64,000 nucleotides of DNA from Mesodorylaimus sp. YZB2_4. Its lineage: Eukaryota; Nematoda; Enoplea; Dorylaimida; Dorylaimidae. The notes under the pieces were generated by a model. The model saw only the letters and a list, made by a program, of their open reading frames with translations. It ran no database searches and had not been told where the DNA came from. The position numbers and the translations under genes are program-made. Below are positions 1-11,414 of the stretch, in pieces. The DNA is taken from assembly GCA_030248295.1 (NCBI GenBank), contig JASANH010000916.1, positions 62,001 to 126,000 on the forward strand, read 5' to 3'. Numbering within the stretch: position 1 is the stretch's first letter; each line of letters begins with the position of its first letter.

Positions 1-744
1 ATGTGGGAATGGCTGCGCACCAAAATGGCAAGCCTCAGCAACCATTTTATTATCAGCCATCGTCACAGCAGTGCTTCTCCGAGGCGCAACCCATGATTGC
101 ATAAAAGGACCAGCTTGCATGAAGTCGTTGAAAATGACACAAATTGACTATGATAGGGCTAGTCCGACCGAACGAGGATGATTGACAGGGTAAACAGTCT
201 TGTGTTCTACTGAATTGTCTCACCACATGCTAAGCATGTTATGCAAGTAAGTGCAGCCATGACTCTCGGCCTAGTGCTGTTGATTCTGGACCCAGTAAGT
301 TCTATATTTGGCAATCATTGAATTTGTAATTGCGAGTGTGAACTGGGGCCATGGATCCGGTTGCTCTGTTGTAAATCGTGATGCCGCAGAGAGGGGGCAA
401 AGCATACAGGGTCGTTTGTGTATTGTGCTTTTTGTGTGCTCGGTCGATAGTAAAGCTGCATTCAAATGGCGAACTCAACATAGACTATGCAACATGGGGT
501 AATTTTATCGGGGCAGATACTAACCGTATCTGATATCATCAGATCAGTGTCTTGCTGAAACTCATCAATCACAAGATGACATTAATGCCAGACCCTGTGT
601 ACTACGCGCGTGTATACACCTTACCCAACAAAATCTGTAGTCACCTACAGTGCAGCTTTAATATTTGTTCTGGCTTGCTTTCAAGCAGGCAGCTGTGCAA
701 GCAGATCCATTGTGTCCTCATGGGTGAGCGACAATATCGATGAG
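1..744. other. no gene seen
   Basis: Only short ORFs without family resemblance, codon structure or plausible splice partners occur here. I see no RNA gene. The stretch runs into the inverted-repeat element that begins near 745. Confidence 0.5.
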
Positions 745-1395
745 CGACACCATGAGTTAGTGACAGTGCATAATACTGACCCAGGTCAGCGTGGCTTGAG
801 TGAGCGACAAGACGGATGAGCGACAACGAGTATACTGTACGACCAATATGGTTATTATGCTTATAATACCCGTACATACACTTAAACTTATTTAAATTTC
901 GAAATTTTATTTGACCAGCCCAGATTGCAATCAGAATTGTTGTTGTGTACTTAAAAACAACCTCTAAAGTGTGGACACTTGTCATGGGACTTTCAGAAGC
1001 CTGTCAGGGTCAGATTCATCAAGCGGAAAATGCGACTAAACACTCTAAGGAGTTTTTCTTCGCTCAAAAGAGGTCTTCTTCAAGAAGTCAATGATAAACA
1101 ACTTAGTTATCGCCAAAAACATGAGAGAAAACGTTTACAATTAGCATTTCTCCTCGTGCTCGACCTAAATTATTCCTGATAAGTGCTGATCTTGCACTTT
1201 AACAATTCTTCAAATGTCCCCAGGACTATTGTCTTTTTCGCAACTCGATCAAAACTCTTACGTGTCTGCGCATCATACTCTAATTTCTGTATCCGACTGT
1301 AAGTTTTTCTCAGTGCATTGTCACTCATCCATGGTGTCGCTCACTCAAGCCACGCTGACCTGGGTCAATATTACGCACTGTCGCTCACGTATGGT
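745..1395. mobile_element. non-autonomous element with ~70-bp terminal inverted repeats
   Basis: The segment at about 750-825 is the reverse complement of about 1318-1392. A 33-base core is identical (777-809 against 1335-1367) and the flanks differ at only a few positions. The arms also carry repeats of the octamer gagcgaca, which recurs just outside at 725-750. The ~490-bp centre has no recognisable coding sequence. This arrangement is typical of a MITE or a deleted DNA transposon. I did not find a convincing target-site duplication, so family and exact ends are open. Confidence 0.6.
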
Positions 1396-3645
1396 TGAAC
1401 CAGATTAATTACCTAACGATAAGATGCAGTAAAAGGGTGCCCGCTGGGCTCGCTAGGGCACATAACGCAGACTCTTTGTTGGAACGGACATTTCAAAAGC
1501 AGGCACCACATCTGATAATTCCGCACACAACACTGATTATGATGGGATCAGGAAGATATAATACAGATTTTATTAGCTGGGGCCAGTTTCACAGTTTAGT
1601 TCGAAACATGTCTTTAATCTTGTAATTGGCGTGTACAGTGGGTCGACCGTCCGGATCTCAAAGTTTTACTCGAACTCTGCTGACACGCTCAACGACTTCG
1701 CAACATCAAGCGAATCATGTAGGCTGCTCAAACAAGGATCTTCTCGCGCCATCATAATCATTCTTAAACAGGGCGCAAGAATATAACCATTTATTCATAC
1801 ACTTCCTGCTCCAATCTTTGGGCATACCAAGTCCTGTCCTTCCTCAGAGTGCTATGACCATCCTGAATCACGGACGTGTCCTAGATGTGTGAAAGATGCT
1901 AGACTGCTAATTAAACATAAACAGGCGGCAGTATGGGTAACATCAAAATTCCTCGCGGCAAACGCACTGTTCGCCCTTATTCCCCTGGGAAGGCGATATC
2001 ACACAAAAACTTTGAGAGTGTGATAATGACGGTAGGTGCCTTATTTATCGCGCCTTCGCTGCTGAATTTATGTTTGACCTTTTTTATTTTAAGCCCTTTC
2101 GAGAAACACCGTATGCCAGATTGATAAAAAATAAATCCCGACTTACGATTAGAGATAAGCGCTTTCGATAAAGCGAGCCCAGGTAGTAAGTTGGTTCCGT
2201 TCTAATAGGGTTACGTGACTAACTCTGCCTCTTTGTGTTTTTTCCGATACCAGAAAGTCGAGCCTGATAACTCACAATTAGTGCACACTGCGGGGCAGGA
2301 TAAAGGAACTCCGAAAGTTTCACCAATTTGCTATTTATTCTAAAGCCAATCACTTACAATTAGAAGCACGCTTAGACGGCATGGCGCAAATCAAGATACT
2401 CCAGAACCACCATTAGTCACGGTTCGTCCAGAATGTTCCATTTTGTAATCCCGTGATGGCATATTAGTGTCTTATTACGTTTTGTCATATTCAGGCAGCT
2501 GTGCGACCACGCTTTACTAATACCTACTTGTTATCCGAGGCCACAGGATTTGAAAGGCTTCTGGCGACCTGCACAAAAGGACCTATTATTGCGCCCTGTC
2601 AGTAGTATAACCCCTAATGATGGAACTTTTTGCTCGTGATATGAGAGTGATAAGAGAGGACGGAATATAAAAAAAATCAAAAAGATCGATGACAGAACGA
2701 TTTTACTCCTGGGGAATATAAGTCAGGGGCCTGACTTTACCACTTTACCAGCCACTAAAGTCAGGCCCCTGACTTTACCGTGGGTGGGGATTTACAGCAT
2801 AAAGGCAGATTGATTTCGTCGTTTCTCCTGCGGATACTAGCATGTGATATTCTTTGTCATGCCCAAAAAGTGTTGGCATTTTTCCTGTTTTTTTAAAAAT
2901 CTGCCAGACAAGGTCGGCACGTGGCCTAGGGGAGGGCAGTATAAGCACCAGCTTCAGTTCAAGTCTCAACAGGGAACGCATATTGTGTGTGTAACATGTG
3001 CCTTTCGCTCCAAGTGAAAAATAATGTACCCGTAAAACATAAACATTAAAAAAACAGCAGAAAGCAATACATAGGTTTGACCTCGATAAAATACACGCAA
3101 GTATTTTCCAATTTTAGATTTTCAAATCCTTCTCGCGGGCACAATAAAAACTTTTTATCACTACTTCTCCACCACGATTACATCCAGATGTGTTTCCAAA
3201 GTAATTTTCTCCTCTTCCCTATCTTCGCTTTCGTTGGAGAGAGGAGAAAAACTTGTCACCTTTTTATCACGAAGATATAAATTCCGTATATGACCACCCG
3301 CCACCCGCTGGCTCTGTAGGGGCATAGCATTGTGCCTGTTTTCTCATTTTCTCGTTTCGCCTAGCATGCTTTGCACACAATATTATCTAGTTAATTAATG
3401 GAGTTCTATACTGCGACTTCATAAAATAGGCCCCGCTCGTCACGTGTATTTCCCACCTAATGCCCAATAGGAGAACTATTGACAGTTTCCTCTCTTTCTC
3501 GATGCGACTAGCTCTAATTTTCTGCACTAGCTAACTTGTCATATGTACAAAAGATAAGACTTTCCTAGGGCGAGTATGGCCGTTGATTCGAGCCATATGG
3601 CGAGTAAATAGAAGAAATCCCTTCTATTTTTCAACCGAAAGAACT
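1396..3645. other. intergenic, no gene recognised
   Basis: Every ORF is short and none resembles a protein I recognise. The one structured site is the hairpin at 2719-2777, listed separately. The 5' flank of the gene at 3646 is AT-rich without a clear TATA box. Confidence 0.5.
2719..2777. repeat. short inverted repeat / hairpin
   Basis: The 16-mer agtcaggggcctgact at 2721-2736 is followed 22 bases later by its exact reverse complement agtcaggcccctgact at 2759-2774. Flanking bases extend the pairing to about 21 per arm. Each 16-mer is also nearly palindromic by itself, so several alternative foldbacks are possible. There is no downstream T-tract or gene that would suggest a terminator. Confidence 0.7.
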
Positions 3646-4371
3646 ATGGTCGCTTATTTCCCCATTGTAACAGTTTTGTTTTACTTTCTCATACAATCGA
3701 CATTATCGTGTTTGAATCAGGAAGAAGCGGGAAAATGCTGCCACGACTTTTTTACTCGATATCGCCATTTATATTGGCCATCTTGTCAAACCTTTGACTA
3801 TTTGGACAAATGTTTTAGTTTAACTCATTGCGATATTGTACAGCTGGCTTTAATTTGTTCGAGTGAATATCGGAAAGTTCATAGTCGTTATATTCCAAAA
3901 GAAGCAATTTTAGCAGTTTATGAAAATCTACGGCGCGAATGTACAAAATTTTGTAACAGGCATCAAAAATTAGAAGCCGATTGTCTCGATCGATATAACC
4001 CGAGTCAACGAACTGAAAAAGAGCAAGATCGATATTTTTCGATGGAAATTCAATCGATGAGAAGACAGCTGCAAACGGGAACCAGCTGGTGGCCGATTGG
4101 TGACTTATGCAGAAATATGTTGACTAATTTACGAAAATTGCACTCGAATCGGCACGGTATTTGCGATACGTCAGCTTTATACTGTTTATGTAGAAGGCTA
4201 GAGTACGAACTGCCTAGAACGTGCTTGTTTAGGTGTGAGCAATTTAGGTATTATGAAAATGATAACTACACGCAGTCACAAAATTGTTGCACAAATCATA
4301 AGAGAGAGAAACAGTGGAGCAAAATTATTATTTTATTGCTGCTATTGCTTATGTTAATAAATTTGATGTAA
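3646..4371 (+). CDS. cysteine-rich secreted or membrane-anchored protein, unknown
   Basis: This is a single-exon frame. I chose the ATG at 3646 because it begins a good signal peptide (MVAYFPIVTVLFYFL...STLSC); an in-frame upstream start at 3583 would bury that signal. The mature part is about 220 residues with roughly 18 cysteines, including CC pairs near both ends and C-x-C spacing near the C-terminus. A final run of about 15 aliphatic residues (IIILLLLLLMLINLM) suggests a GPI-anchor signal or tail anchor. The cysteine pattern is loosely reminiscent of small helical cysteine-rich receptor domains, but I cannot assign a family. There is no linked partner gene. The frame is AT-rich like its surroundings. 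Confidence 0.7.
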   Translation: MVAYFPIVTVLFYFLIQSTLSCLNQEEAGKCCHDFFTRYRHLYWPSCQTFDYLDKCFSLTHCDIVQLALICSSEYRKVHSRYIPKEAILAVYENLRRECTKFCNRHQKLEADCLDRYNPSQRTEKEQDRYFSMEIQSMRRQLQTGTSWWPIGDLCRNMLTNLRKLHSNRHGICDTSALYCLCRRLEYELPRTCLFRCEQFRYYENDNYTQSQNCCTNHKREKQWSKIIILLLLLLMLINLM

Positions 4372-5599
4372 GCATGCAAAAAAATAATTAGGTCTCGCTT
4401 TCGTGAAAGTTTGTCAAACCTACATGTTTTTTTTTTATGTAGAATTTATTGTTTGTAAGGAAGGCTTATTCTACAAAATTTTGTTACCAGAGTTGATCAT
4501 AACTAAAATTATTTATGTGAGCAAAATAATGTCAAAACTTTCTTACACGGTAAAGAGCATCCGATAATACTGTACAAGTCTTACGAAGCGGTATGGTTAT
4601 CCTGTAATAATAAAATTTTCAGTAACTGGTTCGCAATTTCAGGACAGTATAGTATGTACAGCACAACACGAAAAGAAATTTTTTTATCGTTGGTCGAATT
4701 TTAGTTTTATGCTCAAAAGCTTTTCTCACGATTACCTGACAAACCACATTCTGAAAGCACAGTTCACCAACTTTCTTGAACACCTTGTGACCATAACGTC
4801 TGACTCTAAATTCTGAGAAAAACCGCATGCTCAATGCAGAAGCAGTGATCGATGTGAGATGTCTAAGCCGCTGCTAAAATTGCCATCAATCTGCGCAACA
4901 TGGAGCAATGGAAATATCCGAGATCATCATCAGCGGCAGCAGTTGCAGGTTATGCTTTCCACTGCGACACGAAACCGAGTAAACTGATCGAGTATCGTAT
5001 TACAGAACAAGCAATCAGACAAACTACTGAAATTACTGAGCACGTCAGCAGATGCAGTGCAGTTGCTGTTGCGAGAAAGTTTAGTTGGTATAAGATGCGT
5101 ACAGAAACCAAAAGGCGGCCGAACGGGACGATAGTATCAAACATGGCAAATACTGTATTCTAAAGCATACTGTGGAGCCAACAGTATAGCATATTGAGGC
5201 AGACAAGTATAGTGAAGCCGATATGAACTAGAGAATAATAAGACCTGAAATGCGGAAGTTTGAAGCATCAATGACCAAATTCAGGAAATCTGGCTGGTAT
5301 TTTGACTGGTGTCTATGATAGGGGATTACAATTTTTGCGATAGCATCATCAGCCGCTGCATGAAACTGCGAGCGAGAACAGTTATGGATTATAGAGTATA
5401 AAGCGGGTATTTAAGCTGAGACCGTGTCAACAATCCAGGATAGTAACGTTATAGCAATTTTGAGCAGTGTGCTGTAAATAATTCCCGCCGTGTGTAGTTA
5501 CTGTGAAACTGCTAGCCCCCCAGATTGAATTGCGCCGAGCCTCACACAGCAGTAATCCAAATCTAACCGCTGATTTCTTCAGAATGTAGCAGTGGCCAC
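4372..5599. other. intergenic, probably decayed repeat sequence
   Basis: No intact gene is seen. The right part leads into the retroelement relic starting near 5600, so some of this stretch may be further degraded pol sequence, but I could not align it to a recognisable motif. Confidence 0.35.
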
Positions 5600-7060
5600 T
5601 GAATATTCACCGCGATTTGCTGTGGCAAATCCAATTTCGAACACAGATGCGCAAAGTATAGGCAGATTCGCATTCGAGGACGTGATCTGCATTTTCGGTG
5701 TGCCAAGAATCCTCTAGCACGATCAGGGACGAGAATTTCGCAATGATTTCTATTATTACACGTGTGAGAAGCTCGGTATCAAAGAAGCTACATACATATT
5801 TCGGCAGCATATCATCCACAGACAGAACGCCATGGTCAAATAGTTTGCTTTAACCCTTCCGAATGGAGCGCGCAGTGTAAAGTGGAGACCTGTATATACG
5901 TACATGCGCGCTGTGTCTGCGCTAACCAAGACCAACAAAGGGCGACTGATCCTCTGTTCACGTAGTATTTCTCGCTTAGCTTCAATCAGACGCTTCTAAC
6001 CCACGCACTCGATGAAGGTCAGGAGTCCAAAGCGCGACGATTGGGACTTGCATTTCCAACCAATGTTGTTCGCCTGTCGAATTTCTCCTCAAGCATCTAC
6101 TTAGAAAAGCCCATTTGAAATAATGTTTGGCGCTGAACCATGCAAGCTAACAGATGTTCAGTTCGCGTCACACAATGACCACCGCGCGAAGGCACGCGTG
6201 ATTATTTGCGAGCAGATCAAGAAGGCAGGAAATCGATACCATTTGGGCGGAAGGTAGTGTTGATATCGTTAGCGAAAAAAGATATCGTTTATCGTTACAG
6301 TTAGCGATATCCTGCCAAAAATATATCGTTACCGTTAATCGTTAACGCGTTATAAAAAATATCGTTAATGCGTTAAAATATCGTTTTTTATCATCAACCC
6401 AGCATTGACATCAAGAAGAGCTGCCACACAAAGTGACTGGATCTGTAATATTAATACAGTCTTCGTCATCACTATTATTGCCCTCTCCCGAATTCGACTT
6501 TATTTTGGATATCAATATCGAAAATTTCTTAATGAAGAAATTTCTGTTACCAATCAGGGGACACAAATGACACACTGACGACGAATGACGAAACGCAAAA
6601 ATACATATAATCACTCACACTGTCTGTCTACGGATGCGGAAAAATCCCCCCCCCCCCCCCCGGTAGCAAGCATCTCATGCTATATTGCTGTAAGCGAAAA
6701 AAGGTGGGAACAAGGGTAGATTTTAAATTTGACGCTATAGTAGTGTATGCACAAATAACGCGCTATTGGACACAAAAAAGATAACGTTACCGTTATAACG
6801 CGTTCTCTGAAAATAGATATCGTTATCGTTACCGTTAATAACGTTAGCCAAAAACGATGTCGTTAACGCGGTAAATATCGTTAATAGCGTTAACGCTTAA
6901 CAACACTAGCGGAAGGTCGGCGGATGCGCATATCAGGTTCAGTCAAATGGATCGGGAGTACTCTTGGGGAACGGAAGTGGAGCTACAAGCTGCCGCCGAC
7001 GTTCTGGAAACGCAGACTTGGTGCTATGCTCCTCAAGGAGAACATCGCGTCTGGGCTCCG
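5600..7060 (+). pseudogene. Ty3/gypsy-type integrase relic, split by a hAT insertion
   Basis: Between 5650 and 6250 the plus strand encodes, with frameshifts and stops, a string of motifs of retroelement integrase cores. First comes FGVPR followed by DQGREF and a CEKLGIKE stretch (about 5690-5800). Degenerate remains of the HPQTN..VERFN-like block follow (about 5800-5860), then SPFEIMFGAEP (about 6100-6140) and a downstream basic segment (to 6246). The frame resumes at 6917 as if the intervening 654-bp element were absent. In the family this enzyme inserts retrotransposon DNA into the genome. Here it is clearly dead: several stops, no reverse transcriptase domain recognised nearby, no LTRs identified. 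Confidence 0.65.
6255..6908. mobile_element. hAT-like non-autonomous transposon with 8-bp TSD
   Basis: The ends are tagtgttg at 6255-6262 and caacacta at 6901-6908, perfect inverted complements. They are flanked by an identical octamer gcggaagg at 6247-6254 and 6909-6916. Eight-base target duplications are the hallmark of hAT elements. Both sub-terminal regions (6262-6390 and 6775-6900) are packed with degenerate copies of a short tatcgttaacg-like motif, probably transposase-binding repeats. The centre has no transposase, so it must have been moved in trans. A 16-base C tract lies at 6646-6661. It interrupts the integrase relic described for 5600-7060. Confidence 0.85.
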
Positions 7061-7336
7061 TTTCATAAATTAATAATAATGCATGCTCTCAGAGATATGG
7101 CTTAACTCCAGCACAAGTTTCACCATTAATTTTCTGGGTTATGGGACCATTATCCTGGCAAAGTTAGCGACAAAACAGCAGGGCGAATGCCGCTTATTTT
7201 CTTGCTTACGTTCAACATTGTTGGTAAAAATTTGCGGAGAAAAGCATGGACTTAAGCTTAGGCTTTTATCCTGCCTAGATATTTTTCCAATTGATGCAAC
7301 TCTTAACTTCGCGCTTTTCGAAATCATTTACTTTTC
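7061..7336. other. 3' flank of the fucosyltransferase gene
   Basis: Short AT-rich spacer between the retroelement relic and the stop codon of the minus-strand fucosyltransferase. No separate gene is supported. Confidence 0.4.
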
Positions 7337-8632
7337 CTAGACAGGGGGCTCGAAGCTAGGATTGCGGGTTAGTGTGCTATTCGCCAAGAGCCGTTCCACC
7401 AAAGAGTTGTCGCACTTGTACTTTCCAAACCACCAATAATTAATGTCGCTGTAGGACTTTGTTCTCTTTCCCACGTCTTCACTCATCCACATTAATCTTT
7501 GGCACAAACGACAGTAAGCGACCTCTCGGCTTAGAAGAAATCCATTGACTTCATAGTTTTGCTTCCAGTAAAAGTACTTTTTGTATTCTTCTGGATGGGC
7601 ATCCAAGAACAGCAAATAATCGGCCAAGTGTTTAGCAGATGTAAAATTTGTCACTAGAATAAAGCCGCCTTGAATAAAGCGTAGCTCTCCAGTGTCGAAA
7701 AAATCTTTTTCACCTCCCAGGACGATCGGTACAATATCTTGCGTCAGGCGTTTAAAAAATTTTTCTGTGATGTAATCTCTGCAGATGCTGTTCTCGAAAG
7801 ACAGGTAAAACTTGTACTGGTCTAAGACCTGTTGCTCATCACACCCGAGCTCGCATCGCTGCCCTCCGCAACTTCCATACACGTCAACGGGCACGTATTT
7901 CTTCAATTCAGCTACCAGCTTTTCGCGCTGGCTTTGCGTGTTGCAGTGACTCACAAACCAAGCCACTAATTTAGTCTTCTTTTGTAAAATCAGGTTCAAA
8001 TCTTGCTCGAACTCGCTCTGTTCTCTCTTCACCTTCCGCTCTCTCAGCAAGCCGTAGGGACCAATAATATCCGAGTCCAGTCGATAAGTCATGGTCAGGT
8101 TGAACCGATCGGCGTAGAGACGCAGGTCAGCCCAGTTTACCTCATTAAACCGAGATGGTGCCTCGAACAAACCCATCACGTACGACTGCAAGGGCGATCG
8201 CCACAGCGGCCAATCGAAATACTGCATGTCAGTTGGATAAAAAACCACTGCAGCGCTGTGCCGAAGTATCCTCCTGTCGCAGGTCACTCTGCAAGGGAGT
8301 TCCGGGCAGTAAAACCTGAAATCATCGACGACTTCGGGATAGGAATAATAAGGTGTCCAATCCAGAATATAAATCACCCCGTTTTCCAGCTTGGCCACTT
8401 TTCTGGACACGTAGGGGTCAAATGACAGCGAATCATATCTTTTCTTCGCGTGCTTCTCTGGTTCAGTTTTATTCAGGAAGCAAGCGTACACGCTCATTTT
8501 GTCTTTGATAGCTGGCAGTGTGATCACCCAATTATAATAGAAATAAGGAATACCCAGCAGCAAAGTTAAAAATGGGAGTCTCCGCAATCGCTGTAAACGT
8601 AGGGTCGTAAATCGAAACAGCGCGCGTGTCAT
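7337..8632 (-). CDS. alpha-1,3-fucosyltransferase (GT10)
   Basis: This intronless gene encodes 431 residues, a normal length for the family. It is a type II Golgi enzyme expected to transfer fucose from GDP-fucose in alpha-1,3 linkage to GlcNAc of glycans. A short basic N-terminus and one hydrophobic anchor (about residues 19-40) precede the stem. The GT10 hallmarks are present in order: AWFVSHC near 224-230, VDVYGSCG near 249-256, and the donor-binding block YKFYLSFENS followed by CRDYITEKFF near 273-293. A conserved cysteine pair lies in the C-terminal region (YCRLC). Start choice: the ATG at 8632 is the first and gives the anchor. It is divergent to the UDP-glycosyltransferase at 9170. No defect is seen. 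The exact acceptor (core versus antennary fucose) cannot be told. Confidence 0.93.
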   Translation of the reverse strand: MTRALFRFTTLRLQRLRRLPFLTLLLGIPYFYYNWVITLPAIKDKMSVYACFLNKTEPEKHAKKRYDSLSFDPYVSRKVAKLENGVIYILDWTPYYSYPEVVDDFRFYCPELPCRVTCDRRILRHSAAVVFYPTDMQYFDWPLWRSPLQSYVMGLFEAPSRFNEVNWADLRLYADRFNLTMTYRLDSDIIGPYGLLRERKVKREQSEFEQDLNLILQKKTKLVAWFVSHCNTQSQREKLVAELKKYVPVDVYGSCGGQRCELGCDEQQVLDQYKFYLSFENSICRDYITEKFFKRLTQDIVPIVLGGEKDFFDTGELRFIQGGFILVTNFTSAKHLADYLLFLDAHPEEYKKYFYWKQNYEVNGFLLSREVAYCRLCQRLMWMSEDVGKRTKSYSDINYWWFGKYKCDNSLVERLLANSTLTRNPSFEPPV

Positions 8633-9169
8633 TGAATTAATTTCCCTGTGATCACAATCGCCGCTAGGATAAGACTCTGCAATGACTGTATAATGACCGT
8701 AGTGACACCTTGCTCACAAATCGTCAAATGGACCAGCATTCAGTTAGTTGAACACAATTTTCTCTAAAATATTGCTACTCAGATTCAAGGTGCTGATCAG
8801 TTCGAAGCATGTCGCCAGAGGCGTGCTTGCTCTGACGCCATCCGCGCCTGCAATTATAGACTATAAAAACAGCACACCAACCAGCGCGAGCAATGCACCG
8901 ACACTACCTTTGGCTGGGACCATTTTCAATTGCACTTGTTCAGATGTAGAAGGCAACTTTGGCTCTTGTACGTCGTAGTCTCAAGTCAGTGCGCTGCCCA
9001 CCTCGCACGACGCGTATTGGCCAAGTACTGGATGACGTTCCATGGCGGACCTGTCTTTCTCCTCAGTAGTGACACGTCAACATATGGTCTGTCGATCGGA
9101 GGCAACAACGATTTGTTCTGCAGCGTCCTTCTTCGGCATGCTCCGAACAAACCCTAGAAAGTCACGGGA
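8633..9169. other. shared upstream region of divergent glycosyltransferase genes
   Basis: 537 bp between the starts of the minus-strand fucosyltransferase and the plus-strand UGT. A TATAAAA box sits at 8862-8868 on the plus strand. The part from about 8990 to 9160 is conserved again at 13745-13870 upstream of the UGT relic, so it was duplicated along with the gene. Confidence 0.5.
8862..8868 (+). promoter_or_regulatory. candidate TATA box for the UGT gene
   Basis: TATAAAA on the plus strand, about 300 bases upstream of the UGT start codon. That distance implies a long leader or a leader intron, so the link is tentative. Similar ctataaaa boxes occur in the duplicated blocks at about 12082 and 14300. 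Confidence 0.35.
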
Positions 9170-11414
9170 ATGAAAGTTGTTGCTGTCTTTGGCCTTGTAA
9201 ATTTCGTTGGAGCTGCCAGAGTTCTGTTCTTCCCACTAGTCGACGATCCGAGCCATGCAGTCAGCATCTATCCGATAGCCAAAGACTTAGCATCGCATGG
9301 TCACGATGTGAGTGTCTTGCACGTGAAGGCGAAGCGTTATATGGAATACGACATTGCGCCTGCTTCAGCAGGGGTGAAAGAAACGTATTTGACGATGCCA
9401 CAAAATGAGCACGAGTATGTTTCGCGATTAACACCGGCGCATTTGTGGGAAAAGTTAAAATTTGGTTCTCCCATAGTACTATATTGGACCTACTGCCTCA
9501 CTATCGCCTGCAAGACAATGATGGAGGATGAGAATTTTCGAAGGCAATTTCAGTCATATTTCTTTGAGAACAAATTCGATGTGCTTATTTTTGACAACCC
9601 AATGTCACAATGCGGGTATTACGCAATAACCGAGGCAAAAAAGTGAGTCATAATTTTCCCTGTATTCTCTTGTGCGCGAGTAATTTTGCCTTTTGAGAGA
9701 AGAATCGCTACGCCTTGAGCCATCATTACACCCTCAGTTGGTCCGCCAGTAGGATCCGTAGATACCGCTCCACTTCTTGATCTTAATATTCTGTGACGGA
9801 GGTCCCTAAGACCAGGAGTCAACTAATCTAATAATTTAAGTCATGCCAAGCGAAACTTTGGGGGCCTGGGGGCCTAATGAGCCTCTAGCCCTTGGGCTCA
9901 TGGTCGGACATACTGGGGAGCAGTTTCGAAAGTAGAGACGTTTACTTGAAACATATTACATACTGTATACTCATGACACCGCATATACAGTACATACTTT
10001 TGCAATTCGATGCTGCTTTGTTGGACGAACTAAGGATAAGAATAAAGGGCAACACTTTTACAATAAGCATTGTGTTTTATGAGTTGACTCACGATCAGAT
10101 AATTCTGTGGTACGTAGTCTTCTGATGCGAGTTAGTGACCTTGCTTTTTGTTTATGGTTCATCCAGCAATGTATTTTTCTATTCGGTAAATAGTAGTTCG
10201 TTTCAGAACTTCAAATAACGTTGTAGTTATAAGTCTCAGCATCTTCAATCTTCTTGATCGATCGTTCAGCGATCGGGGACTGCAGATCAATATGGCAATA
10301 CACCCGTCAGCACTGCATCGTTTTGACGAGACTTTCGATTCTAGAAAATTTAAGCAACGCTTTGATGCTTTTTATAATCATATTAACCAATATTTCGGCG
10401 AGATATGCGCTGATTTTCTCCTGCACGCAGTCCTTGGTGTGAGTCGGTTCGACATTGTTTCGCCCTCTCAAGTAATCAAACAGTGCGACTTATTTGTGCA
10501 GTTTTTGTCGCCCCTGCTGGAATTTCCGAAGCCAATGTCAAGGGACATCTTCGAGATGGACGTGCCTCGACTGCTTCACGCATTGCACTTGCCTGAAAAA
10601 CTACTCCAATTTGTCGAAGACGCAACATCGAACGGGACAATCGTTTTCGCGACTGGACACAGTATTTTTTGGGACGAAGCTCCGGTAGGAGCGGCGGAGT
10701 CTTTCGTAGAAGCCTTCTCTCATTTAACCAACTACCGAATAGTATGGCAAGTGAGAACACGCTCACAAATGCACCTAAATGTGACGGCTAATGTACTCAT
10801 AGAACAATGGCTGCCGCAATTCCCTTTGCTAATGCATTCCAAGACTAAACTATTCATTAGCCACGTCGGGTCAAAGGCTTTTCGGGAAACCTTGCATGCA
10901 GGCGTACCCATGCTAGCCCTGCCATTCTCAGGTGATCAAAACCGAAACGCCGCGGTTGCAGAAAGACTCAAATTTGCGGCCAGTTTGGGTAAGTTTTCTT
11001 TTGCCACTTTTTGATTGTGAGATCTTGTAACAAAATGCAAATTAGCAGTTGATGCGTAACCTATTCAGTAGATAATACAGCTATGAAACACGCAAATGTG
11101 ATTATACCATACTGTTTTTAGACAAGACAAAATTATCGCCAAAAATTATTCTTGAATCCATCTCTCGAATTCTCGACGATCCATCTTATCAAAATCGCGC
11201 CACGCAGATGAAGGAAATGATGGATGATCAAGTACTAAAATCGCTTGATCACAGTCGATTTTGGATTGAATTTTTGTACAGACATCGGACAAAAAATGTT
11301 CAAAGGTACTTGCGGCTTAGGAGCATTGAATTTGGATTGATACAGCACAACAATTTCGACTTATTATTCGTCTTTATTGGGGTCAGTTTAATCTGGTTCC
11401 GAAATATTTCATAG
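9170..11414 (+). CDS. UDP-glycosyltransferase (UGT, GT1 family), 3 exons
   Basis: Exons 9170-9642, 10270-10988 and 11122-11414 join in frame (phases 2+1 and 1+2) to 494 residues. UGTs conjugate lipophilic compounds with a sugar from a UDP-sugar in the ER lumen and serve in detoxification. A signal peptide (MKVVAVFGLVNFVGAA) precedes the acceptor-binding half, which holds a SHA motif with the expected catalytic histidine near residue 30. Exon 2 carries a diverged but clear UGT signature: FISHVG, then ETLHAGVPM, then PFSGDQNRNA. The C-terminus has the usual FWIEFLYRH amphipathic stretch and one membrane helix (LLFVFIGVSLIWF), with a very short cytosolic tail lacking the di-lysine seen in many UGTs. 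Splice sites are GT-AG (gtgagt/ttcag, gtaagt/tttag). The start at 9170 gives the signal peptide. A relic copy lies at 13745-14215. A small missing exon in intron 1 cannot be excluded. Confidence 0.88.

Noticed and set aside
8003-8425. Plus-strand frame of 140 codons
   Set aside because: Antisense to the fucosyltransferase.
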